From the NCBI GenBank assembly GCA_029243485.1, contig JAQWRY010000001.1:1-64000 (forward strand): DNA of 64,000 bases, given 5' to 3'. Shown here piece by piece: positions 17,413 through 29,374 of this stretch. This stretch comes from Candidatus Binatia bacterium. GTDB taxonomy: Bacteria; Desulfobacterota; Binatia; UBA12015. A program made the translations under genes and the position numbers. The stretch's first letter is position 1, and each line of letters begins with the position of its first letter. The notes under the pieces are model-generated. The model saw only the letters and a list, made by a program, of their open reading frames with translations, was not told the origin of the DNA and searched no databases.

Positions 17413-18039
17413 GTGGCGCTGACCGACGACCAGATCGACCTGTACAGCCGGCAGATCATCCTGCAGGAGCTCGGCGGCGTCGGGCAGAAGAAGCTTCTTG
17501 ACGGACGGTGCCTTCTGCGCGGGAGCGGCCCGGCATTCGAGGCCGCCGCCACATACCTGGTCGGTGCCGGCGTGGGTGTCGTCGACCTCCTGCGAAGCGT
17601 GACGGACGCCCCCGTCGCGTTCGCGCCGATTGAGACGCGAAACCCGCACGTCCGACCAGGCGGGGCCGCAACGCCGGCCCTCGCGAGCTACGACGTCCTG
17701 CTCGACGCACCGGGCGCCCTGTCCGTAGACACCGGCCCCGGCCACGCGCGCCGCGGAGAGATCGCGGTGTACGGGGGCCCGGCGCAAAGCTTCATCGATT
17801 TGGTCCCGTCGCGGTCGGGATGCATCGCTTGCTGTGCACCCGAGCGCGCTCAGGAGCCCATGCCCGCCCTCGACGCCCTACAAGCCGGGTCCCTCGCCGC
17901 CCTGGCGGCGCTTCTCTGGCTCGCCGAGATCGGGCCCGAGACCGGCCCAAGACGAATGACACTGGCCCGGAACGCGCCAACCTGGACCGAGAACGCGCTC
18001 GGGCCGACCTCAGCGTGTTCGCGTCCTTGCCGCCCCTGA
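17413..18039 (+). CDS. Degenerate E1-like protein (ThiF/MoeB family) with intact N-terminal arm
   Basis: The 208-residue protein begins LTDDQIDLYSRQIILQE, the N-terminal arm of MoeB/ThiF enzymes including the arginine (Arg13) that in homodimers reaches into the partner active site. The nucleotide loop is lost (LLRGSGPAFEAA in place of VVGAGGLG), and so are the SNLxRQ motif and catalytic cysteine. Cysteines remain in CIACC and near the C terminus. It is therefore unlikely to adenylate alone. With the complete-core but arm-less E1 at 15396 it could build one active site. This is inference. Confidence 0.65.
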   Translation: MALTDDQIDLYSRQIILQELGGVGQKKLLDGRCLLRGSGPAFEAAATYLVGAGVGVVDLLRSVTDAPVAFAPIETRNPHVRPGGAATPALASYDVLLDAPGALSVDTGPGHARRGEIAVYGGPAQSFIDLVPSRSGCIACCAPERAQEPMPALDALQAGSLAALAALLWLAEIGPETGPRRMTLARNAPTWTENALGPTSACSRPCRP

Positions 18040-18108
18040 GGCCCAAGGCTAAGGTTGGGGATTCCCCTGCGCCCGCAGGTCCCCAATAAAACTCGAGGAT
18101 TTTCGCAC

Positions 18109-19365
18109 ATGGCTGATCTGATCGCGCCCCACGGTGGACTCACCGAACCCGCTTCCCACACCGTCGCCGCCGACCGCGTCGACGCGTTCCGCTCCGACGC
18201 CGCCAGCCTTCCCAAGGTCCCGGTATCCGACGCGGACCTCTCGACGGTCTACCGCTTCGGTGATGGCGCCCTGAGCCCCCTCACCGGCCCGATGGACGAG
18301 GCCACCTTCAACCGCGTCCTCGACGAAGCCTACATCGAGAACAACGGCAAGAAGTACGCGTGGACCATCCCGCTGTCGCTACCCGTCACGGGCGAGTTGG
18401 CGGGAACGCTCTCGAAGGGCGACCGCGTCGCGCTCACGAACTCCAAGGACGAGGTCGTTGCCGTCCTCGACCTGACCGACGTCTTCGTCTGGGACAAGGC
18501 CCGCTACCTGAAGTCCGTTTACGGCACCGACCGCACGGATCACCCGGGTGCCGACATGGTCATGAAGGGCGATGCCGACAAGAGCCACCTCATCGGTGGC
18601 ACCATCGAGGTCCTCCCGCAGCCGAAGAATCCCGCGTTCGGCAACTCCGTCCTCACGCCTCACGAGGTCCGTGCCCTGCTCGCTACGAAGGGCTGGGAGC
18701 GCGTCGTGGCGTTCCAGACCCGCAACCCGCTCCACCGCGCCCACGAATACGCGCTGGTGTACGGCCTCGAGACCCTGATCCGCGCGGGGCACAACGCAGG
18801 TGCCTGCCTGAACCCGCTCATCGGCGAGACCAAGGGCGATGACGTCCCCGCCGACACCCGCATGCGCACGTACGAGAAGCTCATCGAAGACAAGAGCATC
18901 GGCGAGGGCGACTCCGACCCGGACCTCTGGGGCCCGCGCAGCGAGGCTGCCTCCCAGCGCGTCATGCTCCTCGGCCTCGACATCAAGATGTTCTACGGCG
19001 GCCCGAAGGAAGCGGTGATGCACGGCATCTACCGCCAGAACTTCGGCTTCACCGACATCATCATCGGCCGCAAGCACGCCGATGCGCCGTTCGCCGATGG
19101 CAGCGCCATCTGGGGAGATTTCGACGCGCAGGAGATCTTCAAGTCGCTCGGCGGAGATCTCAAGATCTCGACCGTCAACGTCGGCTTCGCAGCCTTCTAC
19201 GAGTCGATGGGCCGGGTCGATCTCACCGAGCACCACAAGGACGAGAAGCCCGTTTCGATTTCGGGCAAGGACGTCCGCGCCGCGCTTCGCGAGGGAAAGC
19301 CGGTCGATCCGCGCATCATGCGCGAGTCGACCTCGAAGATCCTCGGCGCAGCGATGTCGAGCTGA
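18109..19365 (+). CDS. sat: Sulfate adenylyltransferase (ATP sulfurylase)
   Basis: Sat makes adenosine 5'-phosphosulfate from sulfate and ATP, or the reverse in dissimilatory organisms. The 418-residue homo-oligomeric type protein carries [11 protein letters not shown] near residue 203, the GRKHADAP motif near 322 and a PUA-like N-terminal domain. The ATG has CGAGGA upstream. With the cysO-cysM genes before it, an assimilatory role in cysteine synthesis is the simplest reading. No aprAB or dsr genes are present here to suggest dissimilation. Confidence 0.93.
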   Translation: MADLIAPHGGLTEPASHTVAADRVDAFRSDAASLPKVPVSDADLSTVYRFGDGALSPLTGPMDEATFNRVLDEAYIENNGKKYAWTIPLSLPVTGELAGTLSKGDRVALTNSKDEVVAVLDLTDVFVWDKARYLKSVYGTDRTDHPGADMVMKGDADKSHLIGGTIEVLPQPKNPAFGNSVLTPHEVRALLATKGWERVVAFQTRNPLHRAHEYALVYGLETLIRAGHNAGACLNPLIGETKGDDVPADTRMRTYEKLIEDKSIGEGDSDPDLWGPRSEAASQRVMLLGLDIKMFYGGPKEAVMHGIYRQNFGFTDIIIGRKHADAPFADGSAIWGDFDAQEIFKSLGGDLKISTVNVGFAAFYESMGRVDLTEHHKDEKPVSISGKDVRAALREGKPVDPRIMRESTSKILGAAMSS

Positions 19366-19368
19366 GCT

Positions 19369-19698
19369 TTACGCGTACGGAGGTGGACGGACCCCGTCCA
19401 CCTCCAGCGTAACGCCGTAGACTTCGGTCAGCAGGAAGCCCAAGGCCAACATGCTGACCAGCAGCGTCCCGAGGGACGCGAGCGCGACTCCCGAGAGAAT
19501 CAGGCCGAGCAGCATACCTGCCAGGCCGATGACGGGCGCGAGCAGATCCGAGTAGTTGAACGGGTCGACCGGGCGGGTGATCCGGACGAGTTCGGTCGCC
19601 GCCTCACGAGACATCAGGTCTTTGGGAAACTGAGCTCTCAGCCTAGACCAGAACTCGTTCACCTGCTCGACCAGCGCTTCGAAAGAGAACTCTTCCAT
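19369..19698 (-). CDS. Small membrane protein of unknown function
   Basis: I do not recognise this 109-residue protein. Its first 50 residues are amphipathic and charged (FEALVEQVNEFWSRLRAQFP). Two hydrophobic helices follow at about residues 53-72 and 75-92, then a short tail VDGVRPPPYA. It lies 23 bases after the anti-sigma factor gene on the same strand, so it may belong to that sigma-controlled unit and may monitor or modify the envelope. Both statements about role are inference. The stop is 3 bases from the convergent sat gene. Confidence 0.55.
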   Translation of the reverse strand: MEEFSFEALVEQVNEFWSRLRAQFPKDLMSREAATELVRITRPVDPFNYSDLLAPVIGLAGMLLGLILSGVALASLGTLLVSMLALGFLLTEVYGVTLEVDGVRPPPYA

Positions 19699-19721
19699 CG
19701 GCCCCCCCTCCTAGCCGCCCG

Positions 19722-20435
19722 TTAGCGAGCGGCTGTGTCGCGCCAGAGTGACATGGCGTGATCGTTAAACTCGGCCGGGCCCACCTGGAGTTGCTGGGTC
19801 CATTCCGAACTCAGTTGCTCTTCGTTCGCCTCGGGCGCGAGTGCGATCGTCTCGACGCCGGAGCGGTTCGACACCTTCGCGGCCGCTACCTGCTGCGCCG
19901 TGGGCCCGCGCTTCGCGGGAGACGCAACGCGCGTCTCGGCCCCGTCGGTGGTGCCTTCCTGTGAAGCCGCGTCCGAGTACTTCTCGTCGGACAGCTGCGC
20001 CTTCTCGGCCGGGAACAGCAGGAAGGCCACGAGGCCCACCGCGACGGCGCCCATGCCGGCCGCTGCTGACGCCCGAAGCCGGCTACCCGTGCGAGCCGAC
20101 CGTGACGAAGAATTCGCATGACGCCCGCCGGCACGGCCCCCGAAAAGGCGCCTGGACGCCGACTCTTCCGGTGCCGCCGGCTCGTCCGCTGAGACTTCGG
20201 ACTGCTCGCCCTGAATCGCGCCTTCGACTCCGGCCCAGATAGGGCTCAAATCGGCAGACTCGACCTCGTGCTGAATCGTTGCGGCGAGAGCACTGCGCAC
20301 GGCCTCCTTCGCCTGGAGGCCCTGCTCGCAACTCGGACATCGAGTGATGTGGAGCGCCGCGTCGCGCATGAGGCGACCGTCGAGCTCACCGTCGAAAAAC
20401 GTGTCGAGCAATCGCTCCGTCTCGCGACAGTTCAC
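19722..20435 (-). CDS. Zinc-finger anti-sigma factor (membrane-bound)
   Basis: The 237-residue protein opens with a ZAS domain: CRETERLLDTFFDGEL, then the zinc motif HITRCPSC (H-x3-C-x2-C). A single hydrophobic helix near residues 127-145 (MGAVAVGLVAFLLF) crosses the membrane, and the outer part is low-complexity. Such proteins hold an ECF sigma factor inactive until a signal triggers release. Its ATG overlaps the stop of the sigma factor gene (ATGA), the standard arrangement for a cognate pair. Confidence 0.85.
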   Translation of the reverse strand: MNCRETERLLDTFFDGELDGRLMRDAALHITRCPSCEQGLQAKEAVRSALAATIQHEVESADLSPIWAGVEGAIQGEQSEVSADEPAAPEESASRRLFGGRAGGRHANSSSRSARTGSRLRASAAAGMGAVAVGLVAFLLFPAEKAQLSDEKYSDAASQEGTTDGAETRVASPAKRGPTAQQVAAAKVSNRSGVETIALAPEANEEQLSSEWTQQLQVGPAEFNDHAMSLWRDTAAR

Positions 20436-21040
20436 ACGAACTCCTTGAGCTGCGCCTGCAGCTTCTTACGTGCGTAGTGCAGGCGGCTCATTACCGTTCC
20501 CTTGGAGCACTGCATGACCTGGCTGATCTCCTCATAGGAGAGACTTTCCACCTCCCTCAATAGTATCACGGCTCTGTGATCCGGGGTCAACTCGCCGATG
20601 ACCTCCCGGACACGGTCTCGGAGCTCCGCGTCCTTCGTCGCCTGGAAGGGGTCCGCGCTTGGATGGTCGTCGCGGAGGCGATCGAGGATACTTTCGGGTG
20701 GGCCGCCATCTTCACCGGAGCCGGGCCGGACGCTGTCGCCCATCGGTCGGCGCCATTCGCGCCGTTGATAGTCGATCGCGAGGTTGACCGCGATTCGGTA
20801 GATCCATGTATAGAAGCTGGCATCGCCCTTGAAACCTCCGATCGAACGGTAGGCCTTGATGAACGTCTCCTGGGTTACCTCGAGCGCGGCTTCGCGGTCG
20901 TGGAGCATCCCCGTGACCACGCCGAGCACCCTCCGCTGGTATTTCTCAACCAGCTCCCGGAAAGCCTCCTGATCTCCATCAGCCGCCTTCTGGACGAGCT
21001 CCCAATCTCGATTCTCTGAAGGCACTAGACGGTGCTCCAC
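20432..21040 (-). CDS. ECF sigma factor (RpoE-like)
   Basis: This 202-residue sigma factor has region 2 (FRELVEKYQRRVLGVVTGML, DREAALEVTQETFIKAY, YTWIYRIAVNLAID) and region 4 (LTPDHRAVILLREVESLSYEEI, GTVMSRLHYARKKL). The two are joined by an acidic linker. It directs RNA polymerase to a stress regulon, probably of the envelope, and is controlled by the overlapping anti-sigma gene. It starts only 10 bases after polA on the same strand, so polA read-through may supply it as well as any internal promoter. Confidence 0.9.
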   Translation of the reverse strand: MEHRLVPSENRDWELVQKAADGDQEAFRELVEKYQRRVLGVVTGMLHDREAALEVTQETFIKAYRSIGGFKGDASFYTWIYRIAVNLAIDYQRREWRRPMGDSVRPGSGEDGGPPESILDRLRDDHPSADPFQATKDAELRDRVREVIGELTPDHRAVILLREVESLSYEEISQVMQCSKGTVMSRLHYARKKLQAQLKEFV

Positions 21041-21050
21041 GAACGAAAAT

Positions 21051-23681
<2,631 letters not shown>

Positions 23682-23727
23682 TCGGGAGGGGGTATCAACG
23701 CGCGCGACCGAAGTCCATGCAATCGGC

Positions 23728-23756
23728 TTGACATCGAAAGGCGCCGTCACTAATTT
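23728..23756 (+). promoter_or_regulatory. Sigma-70-type promoter for the ABC transporter operon
   Basis: A perfect -35 TTGACA (23728-23733) is followed after 17 bases by TAATTT (23751-23756), a fair -10. The start would fall near 23763, about 35 bases before the ATP-binding gene. The -10 matches only half of the consensus, so the exact core is tentative. Confidence 0.5.
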
Positions 23757-23796
23757 CCCGGCCGCTCATGCAACCGGCGCAGTGTGATTCTCCAAG

Positions 23797-24558
23797 ATGA
23801 TCGAAGTCCACGAGCTCACGAAACGCTACGGCGACCGCGTCGCGGTAAGCGGCATCAGCTTCACCGCAAAGAGCGGTGAAATCCTCGGCTTCCTCGGACC
23901 GAACGGCGCCGGAAAGTCGACGACGATGCGGATGCTGACGGGCTTCCTCCCGCCGTCCGCCGGCAGCGCGGTGGTCGCCGGCTTCGATGTCGTCGAGCAG
24001 TCCGACGACGTCCGTCGCCGGATCGGATACCTCCCCGAGAACCCACCGCTGTATCCCGAGATGACTGTCCGTTCGTACCTCACGTTCGTCGCTCGACTGA
24101 AGGGTGTCGCGCGGGGCCGGGTCCGCGGGGCCTGCGACGAAGCCATCGAAAGGATGGGCCTCGCTGAGGTGTCCGGTCGGCTCCTGGCCCACCTCTCCAA
24201 GGGGTTCAAGCAACGAGTCGGGCTGGCCCAGGCTCTCGTCCACGATCCGGAGGTCCTGGTACTCGATGAACCGACGATCGGGCTCGACCCACGGCAGATC
24301 ATCGAGATCCGGAGTCTGATTCGCGGGCTCTCCGGCAACCGGACGGTCATCCTCTCGACGCACATCCTGCCTGAGGTCTCCCAGATCTGTGACAAAGTGG
24401 TCGTGATCAACGAAGGGCGGATCATCTGCGAGGACTCGCGCGAGAATCTCACGCGCGACGCGACGCTCGAAGAGGTCTTCCTGCGGCTCATCACCGCGGA
24501 CACCGCGCGACGCGAATCCGATGACGGCGCGCCCGCGCCCGCGCCAGTCGAGGCCTGA
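23797..24558 (+). CDS. ABC transporter ATP-binding protein (GldA-like)
   Basis: This 253-residue ATPase carries Walker A GPNGAGKST, signature LSKGFKQRVGLAQAL (LSxGxxQR type), Walker B VLVLDEPTIGLDP and the H-loop STHILPE. It is the energy unit for the permease that follows 9 bases later. The combination with a GldG-type protein and a DUF4340 protein matches gliding-associated or ABC-2 exporter operons in many non-gliding bacteria. The C-terminal tail is Ala/Pro-rich and probably disordered. The cargo is unknown. Confidence 0.88.
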   Translation: MIEVHELTKRYGDRVAVSGISFTAKSGEILGFLGPNGAGKSTTMRMLTGFLPPSAGSAVVAGFDVVEQSDDVRRRIGYLPENPPLYPEMTVRSYLTFVARLKGVARGRVRGACDEAIERMGLAEVSGRLLAHLSKGFKQRVGLAQALVHDPEVLVLDEPTIGLDPRQIIEIRSLIRGLSGNRTVILSTHILPEVSQICDKVVVINEGRIICEDSRENLTRDATLEEVFLRLITADTARRESDDGAPAPAPVEA

Positions 24559-24567
24559 GTCGACGTC

Positions 24568-25344
24568 ATGCGAAACGTGCTCACCATCGCCGGACGCGAA
24601 TTCCGATCCATTTTCACCTCACCGATCGCGTACGTGGTCCTGACCGGGTTCCTCCTCCTAGGGGGATGGTTCTTCTTCAACCTCGTCGCGCGCTTCAATC
24701 TGCTAATCTCGCTGTACTCGAGCTTCCAGCAGATGGGCGACTCCGCGGCCGATATGAACCTGAACGAGTTCGTCGTCGCACCGCTCCTCCAGAATCTTGC
24801 GGTGATCCTGGTCATCCTCGTGCCGATGATCACGATGCGAAGCTTCGCGGAGGAGAAGCGCACCGGCACCTACGAGCTTCTCCTCACATCGCCGGTCGGG
24901 ACCGGACAGATCGTGGTCGGGAAGTTCCTCGGCGTCGCCGGCTTCATCACGATCATGGTCGGCCTCACGAGCATCTACGGGTTCATACTCGCCGCGTACG
25001 GAAACCCTGAGATCGGCGTGATGCTGTCGGGCTATCTAGGCCTGCTCCTTCTCGCTCTCTCGTTCGTCGCGGTCGGGCTCTTCGCGTCGTCGGTGACCGA
25101 GAACCAGATCATCGCAGCCGTCACGGGACTCGTGATGCTCTTGCTGCTCTTCGTCATCGCCTGGCCGGCAGAGTCCGCGGGCGAGCCGCTCGGCTCGATC
25201 CTGCGCTACATCGCCGTGACGGAGCACTTCGGGGAGATGGTCCAGGGGGTCATCGACACGAAGAGCCTCATCTACTTTGCCTCGATGGTCATCGGGTGGA
25301 TCTTCCTCACCCAGCGATCCGTCGAATCGATCCGCTGGCGCTGA
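24568..25344 (+). CDS. ABC-2 type permease (GldF-like)
   Basis: This 258-residue integral membrane protein has six predicted helices. The first follows EFRSIFTSPIAYVVLTGFLLLGGWFF, and a cytosolic loop contains MRSFAEEKRTGTYELLLTSPV, the typical coupling region of ABC-2 permeases. It lies between the ATPase and the GldG-type gene, with short gaps. Together they likely form an exporter or an envelope-remodelling complex. No substrate can be deduced. Confidence 0.82.
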   Translation: MRNVLTIAGREFRSIFTSPIAYVVLTGFLLLGGWFFFNLVARFNLLISLYSSFQQMGDSAADMNLNEFVVAPLLQNLAVILVILVPMITMRSFAEEKRTGTYELLLTSPVGTGQIVVGKFLGVAGFITIMVGLTSIYGFILAAYGNPEIGVMLSGYLGLLLLALSFVAVGLFASSVTENQIIAAVTGLVMLLLLFVIAWPAESAGEPLGSILRYIAVTEHFGEMVQGVIDTKSLIYFASMVIGWIFLTQRSVESIRWR

Positions 25345-25355
25345 GGAAGTCTTCG

Positions 25356-26891
25356 ATGCGCCCTTCCAGCTCTCTTCTCGGTCTCGTCGGCGCCCTCGCG
25401 CTCTTCTTCGGGGTGACGTCGTACTTCCTCGTCGGCGAACTCGAGGCCTACTCGATCGCACACCTCGCGATCGGCGCCGTCCTTCTCCTGATCTACCTGG
25501 TGTCCAGCTTTCGAGACCTGGGTGCGCTCCTCAGCGCGAGGTCGACCCGATACGGCGCCAACATGGTGGTGTATTCGGTCCTCTTCATCGCGCTGCTCGC
25601 GGGCATCAATTGGCTCGGCGTACGATACAACCAGCGAATCGACCTGACGGAGGAAGGCGTCTTCACTCTCTCGCCCCAGGCGCGCACGGTACTCGAGAGC
25701 ATCGATCGCGAGCTCGAATTCCAGGCGTTCCTCGAGGGCGGAAGGAACCCAGCCGTCGAGAACACGATGCGCAGCTTCTCCACCGTGTCACCGCTGGTCG
25801 TCGTCAAGTTGATCGACCCGGATCAGCAACCCGAGCTAACCCAGAAGTATGGGGTACGAACCTACGGTTCCGTACGGGTTCAGTACGGAGAACAAGCAAC
25901 CACCGTCGAGCAACCGACCGAAGAGGCGCTGACCAACGCCCTCATCAAGGTGACCCGGGCCAAAACCCAGGTCGTCTACTTCGTCCAGGGCGAAGGCGAG
26001 CCCAACATCGACGACGTAGAAAATGCGGACGGCTACGGACAGCTCAAGGCCGATTTGCAAAACGAGCAGTACCAGGTCGAACCGCTGGTCCTTCTCCAGG
26101 AATCCGCCGTCCCGGACGACTGCGACGTACTCGCGATCGCCGCGCCCCTTCGCCCCCTCCTCGACCACGAGGTGGAAGCGATTCGCGCGTACCTCGACGG
26201 CGGCGGCCACGCGGTCTTCCTACTCCCGCCGCAGACGGGATCGGCCCTGGGCCCGCTGCTCACCGACTACGGCATCGAACTCGGCGACGACGTCGTCGTG
26301 GATCAGGTCGTACGAGTCTTCCAGGGGCCCACTCTCGGGTTGAACCCGATGGTGGAAACCTACGGCCCCCACCCCATCACCCAGGACATCCGCGAACGGA
26401 CGATCTTCCCCCTGACCCGCAGCGTGACGCCGACCGAAACGCCCGAAGGCCTGACGGTCACCTCGATCGCGAAGACCAGTCCTTCGAGCTGGGCCGAATC
26501 CGATCTCGATACCCTCTTCGAGCAGAGTCAGGCCAGTCTCGACGAGGCCGACATCGCCGGACCGATCTCCATCGGCGTCGCCGCGACCGCCGACCGGAAG
26601 GCCCTCGGCAGCGGCGAGGGCCAAACACGACTCGTCGTGTACGGCACCGCCGCCGTCGCCGACAACCAACACATCAACATGCTCTTCAATCGCGACCTCG
26701 TGCTGAACTCCTTCGGTTGGCTGGGGGGCCAAGAGGAACTCGTCGCGATCCGCCCACGCACGGTGCGCAGCTCGCGTGTCCAGTTCAGCCGCGAAGAGGC
26801 GAGCACCATCTTCTACCTCTCCGTCCTGATCGTCCCCGAGCTCCTGATGGTGCTGGGACTCGCCGTTTGGTGGCGACGCTCGGCGCTCTGA
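25356..26891 (+). CDS. GldG-type ABC auxiliary protein
   Basis: The 511-residue protein has two N-terminal membrane helices (about residues 8-28 and 34-53) and a third near 68-88. It then has the periplasmic signature RIDLTEEGVFTLSPQ near residue 98, which typifies GldG and related DUF7088/GldG domains. A large soluble domain with VVYFVQGEGEPN and the loop CDVLAIAAPLRPLLDHE follows. A final membrane helix (about 488-505) ends the protein. The ATG at 25356 has GAGGA just upstream and starts 11 bases after the permease. It is thought to act with the ABC core in the envelope. Confidence 0.82.
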   Translation: MRPSSSLLGLVGALALFFGVTSYFLVGELEAYSIAHLAIGAVLLLIYLVSSFRDLGALLSARSTRYGANMVVYSVLFIALLAGINWLGVRYNQRIDLTEEGVFTLSPQARTVLESIDRELEFQAFLEGGRNPAVENTMRSFSTVSPLVVVKLIDPDQQPELTQKYGVRTYGSVRVQYGEQATTVEQPTEEALTNALIKVTRAKTQVVYFVQGEGEPNIDDVENADGYGQLKADLQNEQYQVEPLVLLQESAVPDDCDVLAIAAPLRPLLDHEVEAIRAYLDGGGHAVFLLPPQTGSALGPLLTDYGIELGDDVVVDQVVRVFQGPTLGLNPMVETYGPHPITQDIRERTIFPLTRSVTPTETPEGLTVTSIAKTSPSSWAESDLDTLFEQSQASLDEADIAGPISIGVAATADRKALGSGEGQTRLVVYGTAAVADNQHINMLFNRDLVLNSFGWLGGQEELVAIRPRTVRSSRVQFSREEASTIFYLSVLIVPELLMVLGLAVWWRRSAL

Positions 26892-26894
26892 GCC

Positions 26895-28277
26895 ATGAGC
26901 TTCCGCAACACGGGAATCCTCGCGCTCCTCGTCGCGCTCCTCGGCGCCTACGTCTACTGGGTCGAACGACCGGCGATCGAGAAGGAAGGACGAACCGCGC
27001 GACTCCTCGACGTGTCGCCGGAAGACGTCACCCGCCTCGAACTGCAAACACCGACCGAGACGATTCGCGCCGAGAAGACGGGCCAGACCTGGATGCTCAC
27101 GGCGCCCATCGAAGGTCCTGCCGACACAAGGGCCGTGGATACGATCCTGCGCACCACAGCCGCAGCCGAGCAGAAGCGCACCGTCGGCGATGGCTCGAAC
27201 CTCGCCTCGTTCGGCCTCGAGGAGCCCGACGCGACCCTGCGGCTGTTCGCCGGCGACCGAGCCCTCCCCGCGCTCCACATCGGCAAGGGCACACCGATCG
27301 GCTTCAACGCCTACGCTCGGAGCGGAGACGATGGCGACGTCGTTCTCACGGCCGGGACCGTCCGCGCCGCGCTGATGAAGCAGCTCGCCGATCTTCGCGA
27401 CAAGACGATCCTACACGTGTCCGAGGGCGACGTCGCCGCTCTCCTCCTGACCCCGCGCGCCGGCGCTGCCGTCCGGCTCGAACGGATGCAGGACGGCTGG
27501 CGACTTACCGCCCCGATCGAAGCTCCCGCCGCACAGGCAGCGGTGACGAACCTTTTGGCGGCCCTTCAGGCACTGCGCGCGGTCGAGTTCGCAACGGACC
27601 GGGGAGACGCCGCCGAGAACCGGCGCGGCCTCACCCCTCCCGCCCTCGAGGTGACGATCGAAACGAGCACCAGTGCGCCGGTCGTTCTACGAATCGGCGA
27701 CGAGGTCGATCTCGGCGACAAGGCCCTCGTCGCGGCCATGATCCAGGGAGACGACCAGATCTACTACGTGGCAACGCACGTCCCCGGCAGTCTCGGCAAG
27801 ACCGCCGCGGACCTGCAGGACAAGACGCTGCTCGCGGGCGCGGGGGACGACGTGACCGAACTCCGCGTTCGGCACGCCGATGGCGAGTCCTTCGCACTCG
27901 TGCGCGACGGGGACGCGTGGGCCTTTGCGGGTGACGCCGCCGATGCGGTCCAGCCGCTCATCGCCCAGCGGTTCGTCGACGACGTCCTCGCGCTCGAAGG
28001 CGATGAGATCCTGGCGAGTGATACCACCCTCGAGACCGTGGGCCTCGACACGCCGGACGTGGAAGTCACGATCGTCGATGCCGCGGGTACAGAGATTGGC
28101 ACCCTGGTCGCCGGCCGGACTCCAGGCGAGAATGGCCCGATGTACCATGCCGCCACTCGAGACGGCGACTCCGTCTACACGTTGCGCGACTACGTCTTCA
28201 CCAGAATCGCCAAGCGATCCGCCGACCTCACCGCCGGATCCCCTCCCGCGGCCAGCCCTCCCGCCATCGGCCCGTAG
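26895..28277 (+). CDS. DUF4340 domain protein (ABC operon partner)
   Basis: This 460-residue protein has one N-terminal membrane helix (ILALLVALLGAYVYWVERP). Repeated beta-rich modules follow, each with the DUF4340 pattern of a Leu-x-Leu strand followed by W-x-L-x-x-P (TWMLTAPIEGPAD near residue 66, GWRLTAPIEAPAA near 203). It is probably anchored in the inner membrane with the modules in the periplasm. DUF4340 genes regularly follow gldG-like genes. It ends 5 bases before the convergent hisC. Its molecular role is unknown. Confidence 0.78.
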   Translation: MSFRNTGILALLVALLGAYVYWVERPAIEKEGRTARLLDVSPEDVTRLELQTPTETIRAEKTGQTWMLTAPIEGPADTRAVDTILRTTAAAEQKRTVGDGSNLASFGLEEPDATLRLFAGDRALPALHIGKGTPIGFNAYARSGDDGDVVLTAGTVRAALMKQLADLRDKTILHVSEGDVAALLLTPRAGAAVRLERMQDGWRLTAPIEAPAAQAAVTNLLAALQALRAVEFATDRGDAAENRRGLTPPALEVTIETSTSAPVVLRIGDEVDLGDKALVAAMIQGDDQIYYVATHVPGSLGKTAADLQDKTLLAGAGDDVTELRVRHADGESFALVRDGDAWAFAGDAADAVQPLIAQRFVDDVLALEGDEILASDTTLETVGLDTPDVEVTIVDAAGTEIGTLVAGRTPGENGPMYHAATRDGDSVYTLRDYVFTRIAKRSADLTAGSPPAASPPAIGP

Positions 28278-28282
28278 CGCTG

Positions 28283-29374
28283 TCAGCCCGTAGCGCCAAT
28301 ATCGGCTAGGGCGGCGAGAAGCGCGTCGATCTGATCTTCCGTACCGACCGTGATGCGGAGCCCGTCGGGCAGGTCGGTGAAGTGGCGGACGAGGACGCGC
28401 CGGTCACGCAGCGCCGCTGCCAGCGGAGCGAGGTCTTCGCCCGGCCGCACCGCGAACACGAAGTTCGTGTGCGAAGGCGCGACGGTGAACCCCAGGCGGC
28501 GGAGCGCGTCCGTCAGCCGAGTCCGCGTGGCGCGTACCCGCTCTACATGCGCCCGCATCCCGGCTTGATCCTGCAGAGCCGCGAGCGCCCCGGCCTGCGC
28601 AATCCGGCTCACGTTGTACGAGTCGCGGACCTTGTGCAGCTGCCTCGCGAGCGGGACGGAGGTCAGCGCGATCCCAATCCGCAAGCCGGCAAGCGAATAC
28701 GACTTCGACAACGTGCGGAGGACCACCACGTTCGGCACCCGCCCCACCAATGGTAGAGCCGTCTCATCGGCGAAGTCGACATAGGCCTCGTCGATCACCA
28801 CCACTGCGTCACTGCGACGTCGGGCCAACTCGTCCAGTGCGGAAACCGGAATGAGCGTTCCGGACGGCGCATTCGGATTGCAGACGAAGATCAGCCGGGC
28901 ATCGGCCGTCGCGAGGCCCGCCGGAAGCGCGCGGTCGTCCTCGAACGGGACGTGAATGCTGCGTGCACCCTGCAACTCCACCAACGTGTCGTACAGAGAG
29001 TACGTAGGCACGGGGTACGCGATGCTCTGGCCGGGTGCGGTGGTCGCACGCACCAGGATCGAAAGCAGTTCGTCCGAACCGTTCCCGATCAGTACGCCGT
29101 CCGCATCGACGCCGTAGATCTCGGAGGCGCACTCGCGCACCTCTCGTGCCGACGGGTCCGGATAAAGCGCGAGGTTCTCGCAGGCGGCTGCGATCGCTTC
29201 GCGCACGCGCGCCGAGGGCGGGTACGGATTCTCGTTCGTGTTGAGCTTCACGAACCTGCCGTCCCCCGGCTGTTCTCCCGGGACGTAGCCCCCCATTGCG
29301 GCGACGTGAGGCAGTACGAGACTTGCCGCGTCGTTCGGGATTGTGCCTGGATCTGCGGTGTTTCTCACGGACAT
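28283..29374 (-). CDS. hisC: Histidinol-phosphate aminotransferase
   Basis: HisC transfers an amino group from glutamate in histidine synthesis. The 363-residue fold-type I PLP enzyme has KLNTNENPYPPS near residue 43, NPNAPSGT, the Asp of VVVIDEAYVDF and the cofactor lysine in TLSKSYSLAGLRIG. Its length matches the family. It stands alone, with no other his genes around. A related aromatic aminotransferase activity cannot be excluded from sequence alone. Confidence 0.9.
   Translation of the reverse strand: MSVRNTADPGTIPNDAASLVLPHVAAMGGYVPGEQPGDGRFVKLNTNENPYPPSARVREAIAAACENLALYPDPSAREVRECASEIYGVDADGVLIGNGSDELLSILVRATTAPGQSIAYPVPTYSLYDTLVELQGARSIHVPFEDDRALPAGLATADARLIFVCNPNAPSGTLIPVSALDELARRRSDAVVVIDEAYVDFADETALPLVGRVPNVVVLRTLSKSYSLAGLRIGIALTSVPLARQLHKVRDSYNVSRIAQAGALAALQDQAGMRAHVERVRATRTRLTDALRRLGFTVAPSHTNFVFAVRPGEDLAPLAAALRDRRVLVRHFTDLPDGLRITVGTEDQIDALLAALADIGATG

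Noticed and set aside
25277-27934. An 885-codon open frame on the plus strand overlapping the GldG-type and DUF4340 genes
   Set aside because: It lies out of frame with two clearly recognisable genes, and its translation is Arg/Pro/Gly-rich with no family pattern, as expected for a shadow frame in GC-rich DNA.
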